Position numbers and translations under genes: made by a program
Origin: Fennellomyces sp. T-0311
Taxonomy: Eukaryota > Mucoromycota > Mucoromycetes > Mucorales > Lichtheimiaceae
Reading direction: 5' to 3'
Length of the DNA stretch: 64,000 nucleotides
Assembly (NCBI GenBank): GCA_025266875.1
Contig: JALLLT010000025.1
Span: 434,001 to 498,000, forward strand
Notes under the pieces: generated by a model
What the model saw: the letters and a program-made list of their open reading frames with translations, nothing else
Told to the model about the DNA's origin: nothing
The model's database searches: none
Part shown: one piece after another, positions 12,359 through 23,770 of the stretch
How the letters are laid out: the number at the start of each line of letters is the position of its first letter
Numbering within the stretch: position 1 is the first letter of the stretch

Positions 12359-12492
12359 ATGAGTGCACACGCAGGCAAGTCGAATGTTTCCAACGTTTTT
12401 AATGTAGCTAAATCCCATACTCTTTGTTTGAGATTGTAATTCATGAAACGATCGGTGTTTTTCTAATGATTTTTGTGTTGAAACAACTTTAG

Positions 12493-15012
12493 GCGCCATC
12501 CCAACATCCGCCGAAGAATTGGCTCAAAAGCATCAAAAGCTACTCCAAGAATATTCTCGGTAACGACGTTTTATGTACATATAGCGACAATACTTATTTT
12601 GAAAACAGCCTGAAAGCCCAGCACACCGTCTTGAAAAAAGGTCTTATTAAGGTATATCATATGCGCGTTCTAGATAAGACACAGAAAAAATATTCAGCTG
12701 AAACATAGGAACAATCGACGACCGCATCGCTGCAAGGAAACGTCAAGGAAAAGGAGAAGGAGTTGAGAAAGGTTATACACAAGTACGGGTTGTATGGAGG
12801 AAGGATACTAACTATGGCTAATGTCCAGCTGCAAGAACAACTGGATCTATTGGCTTTTCATAATGAACGACTGACGAAACGTATCGAGGCAGTTCAAGAT
12901 GGCGAACAGGTGTGTTTCGAACATTATTAAAACTGGATAACACGGTATTCATGTAGTTATTAGAAAGGATCCCATTTCTCACTTTTGGGAGGAGCGGTAA
13001 AGAAGGAGTTGGAGCGGAGCACGCAAGCACTTGACGCCGCCAATGCAGACCTGGCTAAAAAAATTGAAGAAAATGGTATGTTCGGATGTCCGCGAGACGG
13101 AAAAAGCTTACTAAAGTTACCTGACAGAACAATTACATGACGAGATCTCTCATATTCGTGAAACCTTTACCGATCATGCCAATGGACTCCATTTGCAAAT
13201 TGCTACGTTTGAAAAGCGCATCGAGGAGCTACAGGTGGAGATATCATCGATGCAAAAGGATCGGCGTGATCAGACGTCTGGATTGAAACAGGAGAAGGTG
13301 ACACTCCAAAAGGAAGTAGAGACGATCAAGGCAGAATTGGCCGAGTAAGTATAGGTATGCATGCAAACGACCGTCTGTTGCTTATGTGCATCTATTTCTG
13401 TATATACCAAAGAAAGACGCGCATACTGAACGAGAACGAAAAGAATTTGAAACAAGGCGATGTGGACTTGCGATCAGAAATTGAAAGCTTGCGAGCTATC
13501 TTATTGGCAAAGGCAGGAGACGTGGAAGGAAAGGAGCCGACTCAAATGGTTAGTGTCCAGTAAAAAAAACTTCTTCGATTATCGGATCCTAATCAGAAAA
13601 AAATATGTAGCCGAGCCTTCCAGCGATAGTACCAGCATGTGAAGCACTACGTGTTCTGGAAGAGCAAGCCAAAAATTATATTTATGCTTTACGCGAACAG
13701 GTACATACGGAGGAGGGGGGTTGTTTTTTTTCTGTTCCATATCTAATATGCGGGATAGACATCGCTGAAGGGGCTGCCCTACGAAATTGCGGCTCAGCTA
13801 AAGACATCCACGGCAACATGGTCAGCAGAAACACAGGCATTGGCCAAGCGTGTAGAAGAATCAGAAGGTAAACTTCTGTGATCCATCCAACGCCCTTAAA
13901 TTAACTGTGTTAATTTTTAGCACAAGTAAAGGAGTTATTGGAAAGCAAGCAACAAGGAGATCACATATCTGCTGAAAAAATAGCAGAATTGGAAAAGACA
14001 ATAGAACAGCTTAAAGTGGAGCTGAATGACCAGCGTGATAGTGAACGAATAGCACAACTTGAGCAAGCAAATGCACGTCTGGAGGAGCAAATCAAAACAA
14101 AGGTAAAAATAACGGAGAAGTACAATGGATATGGGCAATTTGCTAATCTTCAAAACGGGTTAGGCCAATGACCTGATAAGCACACAGCAAGCACTGGAGG
14201 AAGCCCGAAAAACAAACGAAAGACTTGCGCAAGAAATATCAACCAAAGAAAAACTTTTGCAAGAAGCTCAAGAAAAGGAGACGGACGATAAGCAAACACA
14301 AGCAGATTTGCCCAAGAAAGAAGACCAATTTGTATATTCAAACGATGATGCCAACGAGGATGAGGATGAGGATGAGGATGAAGACGAAGTATTTGTTTAT
14401 CGGGGCGAAGACGCAGTGGACGTTTCAAATGCCGTTGATGGCAACCCGGATTCCTTAGAATCGACGAATGGCGAAGCAAGTCAGGAGGGACAACAAACAA
14501 ACGGCATTGTCAAATCTGAATCACCTGAATCGCAGGTTTGTTTAGTATGTCACACAAACGACTTTGTTTACTGAGCCCGGGCAAAATTCTAACAATAGGC
14601 GCGCCTTGCTGAGCTGGAAGCATACTATGAAAACCAGTTACAGCAGTTAACAGACAAGGTAACAGAGTGTATAGATGTTGTTTTTTTGGTTTGCCTATTA
14701 ATTATTTTATTGCTATTTAGCTACAACTTGCTGATAGCAAAGCCGTGCGATTTTCAAAAATGGTAGATACCCTCAAAGACCGTCTTTCTGCTGAAAATGA
14801 GGAAAACCACAGGCTAGTGGATGAGAACGATCGGCTACAAAAGGAAGTTATCAAAGTTCAGGTAAAGTAGCTGTTTCTTTATCCCTGTGAGTTACATAAC
14901 TTAACGTTATCTACCATAGGAATTATTGGATACCACCGAAAAGAATTACCAACAACAGCTTCGGGAGATGACCGAGCAATATATCGAGCAGATGCAACAA
15001 GCGCAACGATGA
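12493..15012 (+). CDS. PPP1R21: PPP1R21-like coiled-coil protein (FERRY complex subunit 2 homologue)
   Basis: Fourteen in-frame exons: 12493-12559, 12609-12651, 12709-12771, 12829-12909, 12964-13075, 13128-13344, 13413-13548, 13611-13700, 13759-13867, 13921-14102, 14164-14535, 14599-14658, 14721-14861 and 14920-15012; about 590 residues. The N-terminus has the KLRAQ signature, LLQEYSRLKAQHTVLKKG followed by ELRKLQEQLDLLAFHNERL and KKIEENEQLHDEI. The C-terminus LLDTTEKNYQQQLREMTEQ matches the conserved end of the animal protein. Nearly all of it is predicted coiled coil. An acidic (DE)n stretch at 14359-14388 breaks it. In animals this protein scaffolds the FERRY complex, a Rab5 effector that carries mRNAs on early endosomes. 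The initiating exon is unresolved: the first listed exon needs one upstream base, and 12359-12374 (MSAHA, GC donor) would fit. Family assignment is strong; the function in fungi is inferred. Confidence 0.8.
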
Positions 15013-15016
15013 ACAG

Positions 15017-15022
15017 AATAAA
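15017..15022 (+). terminator. Poly(A) signal of the PPP1R21-like gene
   Basis: AATAAA five nt after the stop codon. The convergent methyltransferase gene ends at 15059, so the two 3' ends share under 50 bp. Confidence 0.5.
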
Positions 15023-15058
15023 TAATACTGTTTTTTAACAAAAAAAAAAGATGGCTTT

Positions 15059-16244
15059 TTACAGTTTTCTGAATTTGCCTTGCATCCAGATACGATACAT
15101 TTTCAACTGCTTTTTCCGATTCACAATAAGACGGCGGTCAACAGCGTTCTGCTCAATAGCAAAACCTGGTTGTGGTACACGGGTCGTGAACATGGAGGCG
15201 ATCTCTTCGGACGTGAAAAAATAGACCCGGGTGCCATCACCTCGTATATAGAAATTGTCTCGTAATAAGCGTCCATCTTTGAATCGTAACTGGGCTAAAT
15301 CGTGCCGCCCGTAATCTCGGAACACAACCATGCCACCCGGTTTTAGCATCTAATTTAGAGGTTTCGTGTTAAGAAAAAAAAAGTGTCGGATATTTTCATC
15401 CGTAGTAGTAGTAGTTACCTTGTGGATATTCAACAGAGCTTGATCCCATTGTTCGGGAGCCAAAGCCGAAAAGACGAAGATCAGGACAATGATATCGAGT
15501 GACTCGGGCTGAATAGCTGAGGGTATTTCCGAACTGGCAAGGTCCCAGACAAACGCATTGGCTTTGGTTGTATCGTATAATTCACTTTTTCGAACAACAT
15601 CTACCGCTGTACTGGAGAAATCAGCGCCATAGACAAAGAGGTCTGGATTCTGGTTCTCCTGCAGTAACGGAAACAAAGTGTTGCCTGCACCGCAACCAAC
15701 TTCTAGAATCCGTTTGGGCCCTGCCTGCAAGTTTTACGCCGTTGAGTTGTACTTTTTAAGAGAGACCCATAAACACTTACATCCGGAAGTGTGCATTGAA
15801 ACAGTTCGGGAAACTCAATACTGAGCCAGTTTCTATCCTTGAAGAAACGGTTCTCGTTCTTTTCGTAGAATTTGTTCCAGTATTCAGGTGCTTGTTCGTA
15901 ATATTTGGCTAATAAAGAATGGTCAGCCTGTTCTTTCTTTCTGTGATACCGAGTATCTTTCTTTGTACCTTGATCTTCTTGAGGTACAGGGTTGTTCTGG
16001 TGCCGTGCGATTTGGGATTGTGCGTATTGTTCTTGTTCATCGTCCCATTCCACATGATCCCTAAATCGAAGCAACAAAATGTCAGTATGAAGTTTTGATT
16101 TTTAACTGAGATAAAAACATACCAGGCATTATGTTCGAAAATGGCATTTGGGTCATTTAACAGACGCGATCCAAACTTTCCTTTCTCACTGTCGACATTG
16201 TCAACTTCAAGTGCAGACGAAGCTTGCTTCTTTGTGGTTGCCAT
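15059..16244 (-). CDS. TRM140: tRNA N3-methylcytidine methyltransferase (METTL2/Trm140 family)
   Basis: SAM-dependent enzyme that methylates C32 in the anticodon loop of some tRNAs. Exons 16244-16123, 16060-15781, 15724-15419 and 15349-15059 join in frame to 332 residues. Motifs in order: [35 protein letters not shown], the SAM-binding [41 protein letters not shown], the [19 protein letters not shown] block, [10 protein letters not shown] and the terminal [19 protein letters not shown]. These are the METTL2/METTL6 hallmarks, with the DHVEWD region favouring METTL2. It lacks the N-terminal actin-binding fusion seen in budding yeast Abp140. Upstream in-frame codons before 16244 contain no ATG, so this start is chosen. 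Confidence 0.93.
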
Positions 16245-18373
16245 GGCAGGAACTGACAACCTTTTCTGTTAACGAATTTTTTTCTTCTCCAGCGACTGAG
16301 AGTGAAATCTTGCATTGGGCTTTACTTTCGAAAATGGCTATCACCAATGATGCAAAGCTTATTGCACGAAAGTGAAAAGATGCGAGAGACAAACAATCTA
16401 CTGCTAATGGCTATATATGGTGAATTGTGAGGCTAGATGGCGCTTGCAGGTTAAGGCAATACCAAAGAACGCATCGGCACTTATTCTTAAATTATAAAAA
16501 CCGAGGGACGGGCCATGCATCTTGCAGATCAAGCTGGCCAAGGCGAGGATTGGAAGGTTGCGATGGTCAAGACAATGGTAGGAGGCTTATTCACGCGTTC
16601 ATGATGCACGACGCAAATCGTATATATGAAGGGACGATGCGCACATCTTCATGCAATATGATGTTTCACCAAGTTCGAAATAGGGGATCTTACAAGAAAC
16701 TTGGCGAAAGAATGTCGCAAAAGGACGGATATGCTATCAAATTAAATTGTCACATGAACAGAATATTTGTTACAAACAAGATGTGCGCTAACTCAACGTG
16801 CGTCTATACAGTGAACAATTAGAGATCTTTTTTGTAACCCACACTCGTTGTGATAGATCGTCGATCAGGCGGATGAAAATGCTCTTTGACAATAACAAAC
16901 GGGCGTCGCATTTGGGGGTATGGTCATGCAGGAAAGTTGGCCATCCAATAAGAGAGCAACTCTCTCTTGTATCGATCGACGGCGTCACCCACGAAAGAGT
17001 TCGACAACAACGCCCACATCAGAAGCTGTTTTGGTTACACAAACGCGGAATATACTTTTGCGCACAGCTTTGGGCGTACACTCAGCATCGGCTTGGTATC
17101 CGAGCAAAACCCTCTCTTTTATGCGTGAAAAGAAAAAGGCTAATGCGATGCGTCCAGATATGCACGGTGGAGAACAGGATATCGGAGAGAGTGTCGTCAC
17201 CTCGTCGCGTAACTACACAGCCCCTATTGCATATGAAACACAAATCGCAGCCATGTTTGTGTGTTTCATTGCCCTTGGTCTGTGTTCAAGGAAGAGCGAG
17301 CCCTTTTTTTTCAAACAAACAAGAAACCGGCTCACAACTTCCCTTTTTTAGCCTGCGCTTTTTTGTGGTTCGCTGACAGCGCTCAGGAAAGAGACTTCAA
17401 TGTGGTACAAAGGAGAGAAGTAGGAAAGGATGGGTTGTCTGATCGAGTCACCCCAAGGCAACCCTACATTTCACTATAGGCCCACATGCAGATCACTGCT
17501 TTCTTTGTTTAAGAAGGTGTACATAGTTTTAAAGAAGCATACTTTTTGTACGTTCGGTCGGTAACGCGCATGTCAAGTTTGTCACACAAAGAATGCATCA
17601 AAACAAGTGACAAGTGACGAGCTCGCTCGCTTCTTCGCTTTTGTTCCTCCGTCCGACGATGTTTTTTTCTTCAAAGCGTCAATAATAGGCTGGTTGGTGT
17701 AATGACGCATTGGGTGCATGCTGGTTACACAGCGTGCACCCACTGCAATAAATGGCTCTCTCTCTCTCTCTCCTTTACGAAAGGGCGTGGTGGTGATGAG
17801 CGCTTCCTTTTCTTCTGCAGGCTGCAACGCATGTATATGTGCAAGTTATAGGTTTGCATGAAGGCACACTCTGAAATGCAGCAACAGAAACCAAGCGAGG
17901 GACACTTGGGCTGCATTAGGGATAGCTTGCGAAATGTATGAACGCCAACATGCGGAGTGCGAACTCTTTTGTTCCCTCTTTATCAGGCAACTCTGTGCAG
18001 ATGAAGTTATATCAAACAAACCGGATCTTTGCCCTCCCTCCGTGCACGCGCCCGCGTAAAAAAAAAGAGAAAAAAAAAGAACGGGCTGCCTACTCCTTGC
18101 TATTGTTGTACCTGAGCCCGCGGTTTAATGGCAACAGCGTACACCTTGGTGCCACAGCATGCGAGAGAACAATAACGTCGGTATCCTCCAGAGCAACGGG
18201 AAACTCGGACGGAACGGCATTGAGAAATGAATATAAAAGGGATAACCTTATGTTTGGGGGGTGCGAACGAACAGTAAAAAAGAAAAAACACGCGGCATAC
18301 ATCTGGTTTGTGTAACGGATCATGGAGAGGGCAAAATACGAACAGACTTGCTTGAACTTGCTTGCGGCGGCCA
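16245..18373. promoter_or_regulatory. 2.1-kb gene-free region upstream of the homeodomain gene
   Basis: Between the divergent methyltransferase and the homeodomain gene. Open frames of up to 192 codons (16798-17376 +) have no family likeness and unnatural composition. It holds a CT microsatellite around 17757-17772 and an A-rich stretch near 18060-18080. An unusually long 5' region is common for developmental regulators. Confidence 0.45.
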
Positions 18374-18380
18374 TATAAAA
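18374..18380 (+). promoter_or_regulatory. TATA box of the homeodomain gene
   Basis: TATAAAA about 60 nt upstream of the ATG at 18441, followed by a pyrimidine-rich stretch (CTTTTTCTTTACC) that is a likely start-site region. Confidence 0.55.
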
Positions 18381-18440
18381 AGATCCACTTCGCGTCTTGC
18401 TTCTTTTTCTTTACCTTTTTCTCCTACGCTTTACTTTTCC

Positions 18441-19944
18441 ATGACGACAGCGCGCACAGATAATTTCTATAATCTCGACAGCCATCAGCACCTACCGTAC
18501 CACACATCCGTCTTCTCGTCCAGTTGGGCGGAGGCTGCGCAGGTGCCATCGCTGGTCGCACCATCCTCACCAGAAGAAGAGGGCCAAATCTCGCCGTGCT
18601 CGTTTTCCGATGACCCCATGCTTGGCTACCCCTGGCAGCAACTTCCTCCGTCGCCTTCCTCCCACATGTGGTCTCCCAAGACGGACGATGAAGAATACGT
18701 GCCACATCACATTAAGCTCAAACCCGAGTCGCTGTACCCTAGCCCGTTGCTGCCACCGTCATCGGGCATCCTCTCAACCCAAGACATTCTGGACATTGAC
18801 AGTCCACTGCTGGAGTCGCTCCTTGTCAAGGACATTTTCCCTTCGCAACCCCCCGAGCCCAAACCACTGGACATCACGGCCGAAAGCGACCAAGACGACA
18901 GCAATATCAACAGCGAAGTGGACTGCTTCTTTTCAGAAGACGACGAAGACGAAGAAGAAACCTTTGACGAAGTTCTTGCAGCATGGCCCGCCACCTTGTC
19001 TCATACAAACTCCTTTTCAACCGAAAACAACGAAGAAAGCGAATACGAGGATGAGGAGGAGGATGATATGGTGCAGCACCCTTGGAATCGTTTGCTGGCA
19101 GACCTCCGAGAACAGATCGGCAAGCCAATTAAGGAACACGACTTTATGCAACTCCATCAGCATGTCAAGGAAACTCTCGAACAATGCGACGATGGTGCGT
19201 TTCCTGAGATCCGAGAATGTATTCTTGACTGCGTAAATATCTTGCGATCGTACTTGGTGCCAGAAGACGAAGACGAGGAGGAAGAGGTTCCCCACCGACG
19301 ACGAGGAGCGCGCTGTCGACGGCGCATTGTAGAGTCGTCAGCAAGTGACGACGACGACGACGACGATGACGAAGAAGATGACTGGACACCTGAAGAAGAG
19401 GAAGAAGATGTGCCGATGTCTGCCTCGTACGAACGACGGGCCAGACGCTCCTCGACCACCAGCTCTTCGTCATCATCATCGTCGTTGTCATCGTCGTCGT
19501 CGTCGTCTTCCAGCTACCGCGGGTTGTCCAAAAAGACACGAAAAAACTACAGTCGGGAAACCACACGCGTGCTCATGAACTGGTATCTGACACATGGTGG
19601 AAAGACTCCCGAGCCTGAGCATAAAGAAATCCTGGCAAAACAAGCTAACAAGTCGCATGTTCAAAGTGAGCTCAATTTAGCGCATAATACAAACGACCAA
19701 CTTACCCAAAAAATCACGTTATGTAGTCTCCACATGGTTCCAGAACGCACGGAGACGTCACCATCCGAAGCTGATTCAGTACCAAAAGCTACACAAGGAG
19801 TATCCTGACGAGGTGTACGACTATGACTCGCTTATAGCCTTCACGGAGCGGACGGACCGCAGGAAGCGCGCTGCACCCGACACGGACGACGAGTACGACA
19901 GCGAGGCAGGTTCCTCACCATCACCGAAGCGCACCAGAAAATGA
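18441..19944 (+). CDS. Acidic homeodomain transcription factor (TALE-like)
   Basis: Two exons, 18441-19665 and 19727-19944, join in frame to 480 residues. The homeodomain (about residues 360-425) spans the intron: RGLSKKTRKNYSRETTRVL, then WYLTHGGKTPEPEHKEILA, then the recognition helix ISTWFQNARRRHH. Trp48, Phe49, Asn51 and Arg53 equivalents are present. The loop between helices 1 and 2 is longer than in a 60-residue homeodomain, like TALE proteins, but position 50 is Gln rather than the Ile usual in TALE. The N-terminus has several acidic blocks, a poly-Asp/Glu run, and a poly-Ser tract just before the homeodomain coded by TCN trinucleotide repeats (19460-19510). The C-terminus has basic KRTRK. 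It is a nuclear regulator; targets are unknown. The in-frame codons upstream of 18441 lie beyond the TATA box, so they are not used. Confidence 0.85.
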
Positions 19945-20177
19945 GCCAGCCACTCTCTCCTCACTTGTGTATAAAACCTGTATGTATGTTCTTTTAGTAT
20001 AAAAAAAAGTGATTCTCCCTCCCTCCCTTTTGCTGTACACACCCATTCACCACCCAAAGTATATAAAATATTGTCTCTTTTTGTTCGCCGAATTGGCTCG
20101 CCCGCGGCTGGGTTTTCCATTAATTGTGAACGAGCAAGTGTGGCACGTTCCTAAAACCATCCCGTTCCTTCCGAACA

Positions 20178-23100
20178 ATGACCAGTCGGCATTCCTCATT
20201 GCCGTACTACCAGCCTCCGGGCTCCCAACCCTCATTACAAAAAGACCATATTCCGCTGGCTGTACGGGACGACTCTAGCAGAACAACCGCACGCTCCAAT
20301 GACATGTTCAGACAACGCACGTTCAAAAAGCCCTATGATGATGACTACGATGATATCGATCTCTCCATGGACTACGATTCCAAGCTTGTCAAGGCTCGCC
20401 AAAAGCGAAGCCTGGCCGAAAGTGCTGCTCGGAAAAAAGACTGGCGCATTAGTATCGCTTTGACCTTATGGGCATGCTATATTCGTCTATGGAAAATAGG
20501 CCAACCAAGTTCAGTGGTGTATGTTACTTTTCTTTTCTTTTTTTTTACCCACACGCGCTGAAACTCATGGTTGGGCTTAGCTTCGATGAAGTCCATTTCG
20601 GAGGCTTTGCTAGTAAATACATAAAGACACGATTTTTCATGGATGTCCATCCACCCGTAAGTTGTTCGCCGCGTTTCGAAAATCGTCGACTAACAATTGT
20701 TAGCTTGCGAAAATGTTAATTGCACTAGTCGCCAAGCTATCGGGATTTGATGGCTCGTTTGATTTCAAGGATATTGGCAAGTAAGGTGTCTTTTTTATAT
20801 CTCAGGGTGGCATTTTTTCATTAAACATGGTAACCTAGGGACTATATCGAGCCTGGTGTTCCCTATGTCCCCATGCGTGTGTTTTGTGCTTTAAATGGTA
20901 TCCTGACTGTACCTATTGCCTATTGGACGCTAAGATCGGCCGGCCATTCTGTCGCAGCTGGTGTTGTTGCAGCCTTGATGGTCTGCTACGGTAACTAATC
21001 GTCGGCTACTTCTTTCGTAAGCTGCCTCACTAACAGCAAGTCATCAGAAAATGGCCTTATCACAAACAATCGCCACATCTTACTCGACCCCGTCCTTTTG
21101 TCATTTACCGCAGCAACCACGCTCATGTGGGTCAACTTTCATAATCAACAACATCGGTACGTTCCCATAGAGACACTCTGCTTTGTTGTCACTTGTATTC
21201 ACCATAGTGATATTGTGGAGAAAAGGCCATTCCAATTCTGGTGGTATTTTTGGCTAACGCTTACTGGACTTGGACTTGGATTGACCGTGAGCTGCAAATG
21301 GGTTGGCTTATTCACCATTGCCACTGTGGGTGTATCTACTATCAAAAATCTGTGGGAGATTTGGGGCGATACTCGGATTCCTCTGGTAATTGTGCATATA
21401 TAGTGCCGGTTGCATACGATAGGTATTCACTCGGTTTCATAGCCCGTATTCGCACGTCATTTTGGTGCGCGTGCCGTGTGCCTGATTGCAATCCCAATCA
21501 TTACTTACATGTTCATGTTTGTCATTCATTTCCACTCACTTCCTAACAGCGGCGAGGGAAATGGCTTCATGTCACCTGAATTCCAACAGACGCTGGCTGG
21601 ACATAAATTGGCGGATACCCCAATAGGTAAATATTGCGATAAAAAGAATAAAAAGGGAAAGTGCGTGAGAGAAAGGTTAATAATTGAGTGTCAATTAGAT
21701 ATCGCATACGGATCTAAAGTCTATATTCGTCATATGGCCACACGCGGCGGTTATTTGCATTCGCATCCACATGATTATCCAAGCGGAAGTAAACGTAAGT
21801 CTCACACAGAACGACGATCCGAGTTAAAAAAAATTGACAAGGGTATTATTAGAACAACAGGTGACACTGTATCCACATCGCGATAGCAATAACTGGTGGA
21901 CGCTCTACAAAAAGGATAGCGAGCAAGTGACCGGGATCGAATATATCAAACACGGTGATGTCGTTCGTGTTGTTCACAACGAATCCAACAAGCGACTCCA
22001 TTCCCACAACCATCGACCACCGGTTACTGATCTGGAGTATCACAATGAAGTGAGGTAATTGAAATGAAAGAAGTGTGAGAAAAGAATTGGCTCCTGAAAC
22101 ATGGACAGTGCTTATGGTTTCCCCGGTTTTGACGGTGATGCCAATGACTATTGGCGCGTTGAAATTGTGGATCACGACAAACGTGACCCGGAATCCAAAG
22201 ATAGGCTTCGCACACTTCACTCCAAGTTCCGTCTGGTGCACGTTCTGCGCAACTGTGCCCTTTTTTCACATTCTGTCAAGCTGCCTGATTGGGGATGGGG
22301 TCAGCAGGAAGTAACCTGCATCAACAATGGCAAGTTGCCAAAAACAACGTGGTACATTGAATCCACGGAAAATGAGCTGCGTAAGTGTTTGACTGCCGCC
22401 CTTGGAAATGGTTTCTGCTGCACTAGGCTGACGAAATGATTGATCTAGTGCCGCCGGATACCGAAAAGGTTAATTATCGACGGCCCGGTTTCCTGGCAAA
22501 GTTTCTCGAGTTGAACAAGGTGATGTGGGATGTAAATAAGGGTCTCACGGCCTCACATCCGTACGACTCTCGACCCGAGGTACGGTGGTGCCTAATTAAA
22601 TTATGTCACAAGATAACCGAGTTGTTGGTTTTTCATAACCGTAGTCGTGGCCGCTCTTGCGACGAGGCATTAACTTTTGGGGCAAGGATCACCGTCACTT
22701 ATACCTGCTGGGCAATCCATTGATCTATTGGGCGGCAACAGCATCGATAGCCGTGTATTTGATATTCCGGCTGACCTTCTTATTGCTGGACAAAAGAGGG
22801 ATTCATTTTAATTTTGGAGGTATAAAAGGGAGCGATCAGCGTCAAAGTGTGCGTAACCCTAACATTTTATAAATATAGGGCTGCGGAGATTCTACGATGA
22901 ATCAGCAGGCTTTTTCCTCGTGGGATGGGCTCTCCATTATTTCCCATTTTACTTGATGGGCCGCCAGTTGTTCCTGCATCACTACATGCCAGCACTTTAC
23001 TATTCCATTTTGGTCTTTGGTGTCAGCTTTGATCTCCTTACTGTTAGGCTTGTTTCCAAAAAACGAATTATCGCGGCGATCGTTACGATTCTGTGCTTTA

Positions 23101-23467
23101 TTTATGTCTATCGACAATTTGTTCCCCTCACCTATGGCGAGCCATGGACCAAGTCCGCCTGCGCGGAACACAAGTGGCGCTCGACGTGGGATTTCGATTG
23201 CGTGCAGTACAGTATCACAAATTGCTTGTTTAACAAAAGAAAAAAATCCAAGGGGTTTACTGATATGGTGATGCTTTTATTTTTTCATAAAGATTTCACG
23301 ACGATCTTTCGACCTATTATGCCCACAAGGTTCCTGGGAATCCCATTGGCAAGATGCAGGACGCGCTCATGTCGTACTTTTCCAAAGATCGCGAGCTCCC
23401 TCCCGAGGTTGGAGAGCTGGCGAATATTGTATCGGATGCGATGCAAAATGCCCCGTCGTCATCATAG
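20178..23467 (+). CDS. Protein O-mannosyltransferase (PMT family)
   Basis: Transfers mannose from dolichyl-phosphate-mannose to Ser/Thr of secretory proteins in the ER membrane. Fourteen exons (20178-20518, 20581-20656, 20704-20780, 20839-20990, 21048-21156, 21208-21385, 21443-21626, 21699-21794, 21853-22054, 22109-22380, 22449-22579, 22645-22819, 22879-23206, 23293-23467) keep frame and give about 831 residues. The first luminal loop has FDEVHFGGFASKYI and MDVHPPLAKML, with the catalytic Asp-Glu pair. Several membrane helices follow, then the MIR region (RGGYLHSHPHDYPSGS, TLYPHRDSNNWW, EYHNEVSAYG), then SHPYDSRPESWPLLRRGINF and a second set of helices, and WRSTWDFDC near the end. The subfamily is not decided; the DSRP...RRGINF loop suggests fungal PMT2 or PMT4. 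The acidic N-terminus (DDDYDDIDLSMDYD) is cytosolic. Confidence 0.93.
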
Positions 23468-23770
23468 ATGCTATATAGCCATAGGGGGTTTAGCAAAACC
23501 CAACTACTTTAAATTAAAAAGCCAGAGCGGTGTCTGTGCAACCATGAAGAAATGAACTCTCGAGAAAATCAAATGCCGCGTTGTTTGAACTAATAGACAC
23601 ACAAGAAAGCTTAGACTCGCTCGTGTGTTCCTCTCCTTCTTTCTCTCTCTCTTTTCTCTCTCTTCTTCTTTTCTGTGCTGCTCTCTTCCTATTTGTCTGC
23701 ATTGACTTCGGAGAGGATTCCCCATCCCCGCTCGTTTTTCAACCCTTTCCGTTCCTTCGCGACAAAAACA
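23468..23770. promoter_or_regulatory. Short spacer, promoter of the Frizzled-like gene
   Basis: A 303-bp gap between genes in the same orientation. It contains a CT-rich tract at about 23632-23690, probably the core promoter/5' UTR of the receptor gene. I see nothing else. Confidence 0.4.

Noticed and set aside
16798..17376. 192-codon plus-strand frame upstream of the homeodomain gene
   Set aside because: Composition is not protein-like, there are no domains, and a large overlapping frame exists in another phase.
18261..18440. N-terminal extension of the homeodomain protein
   Set aside because: The frame is open but would begin upstream of the TATA box and lacks an ATG; the ATG at 18441 is the natural start.
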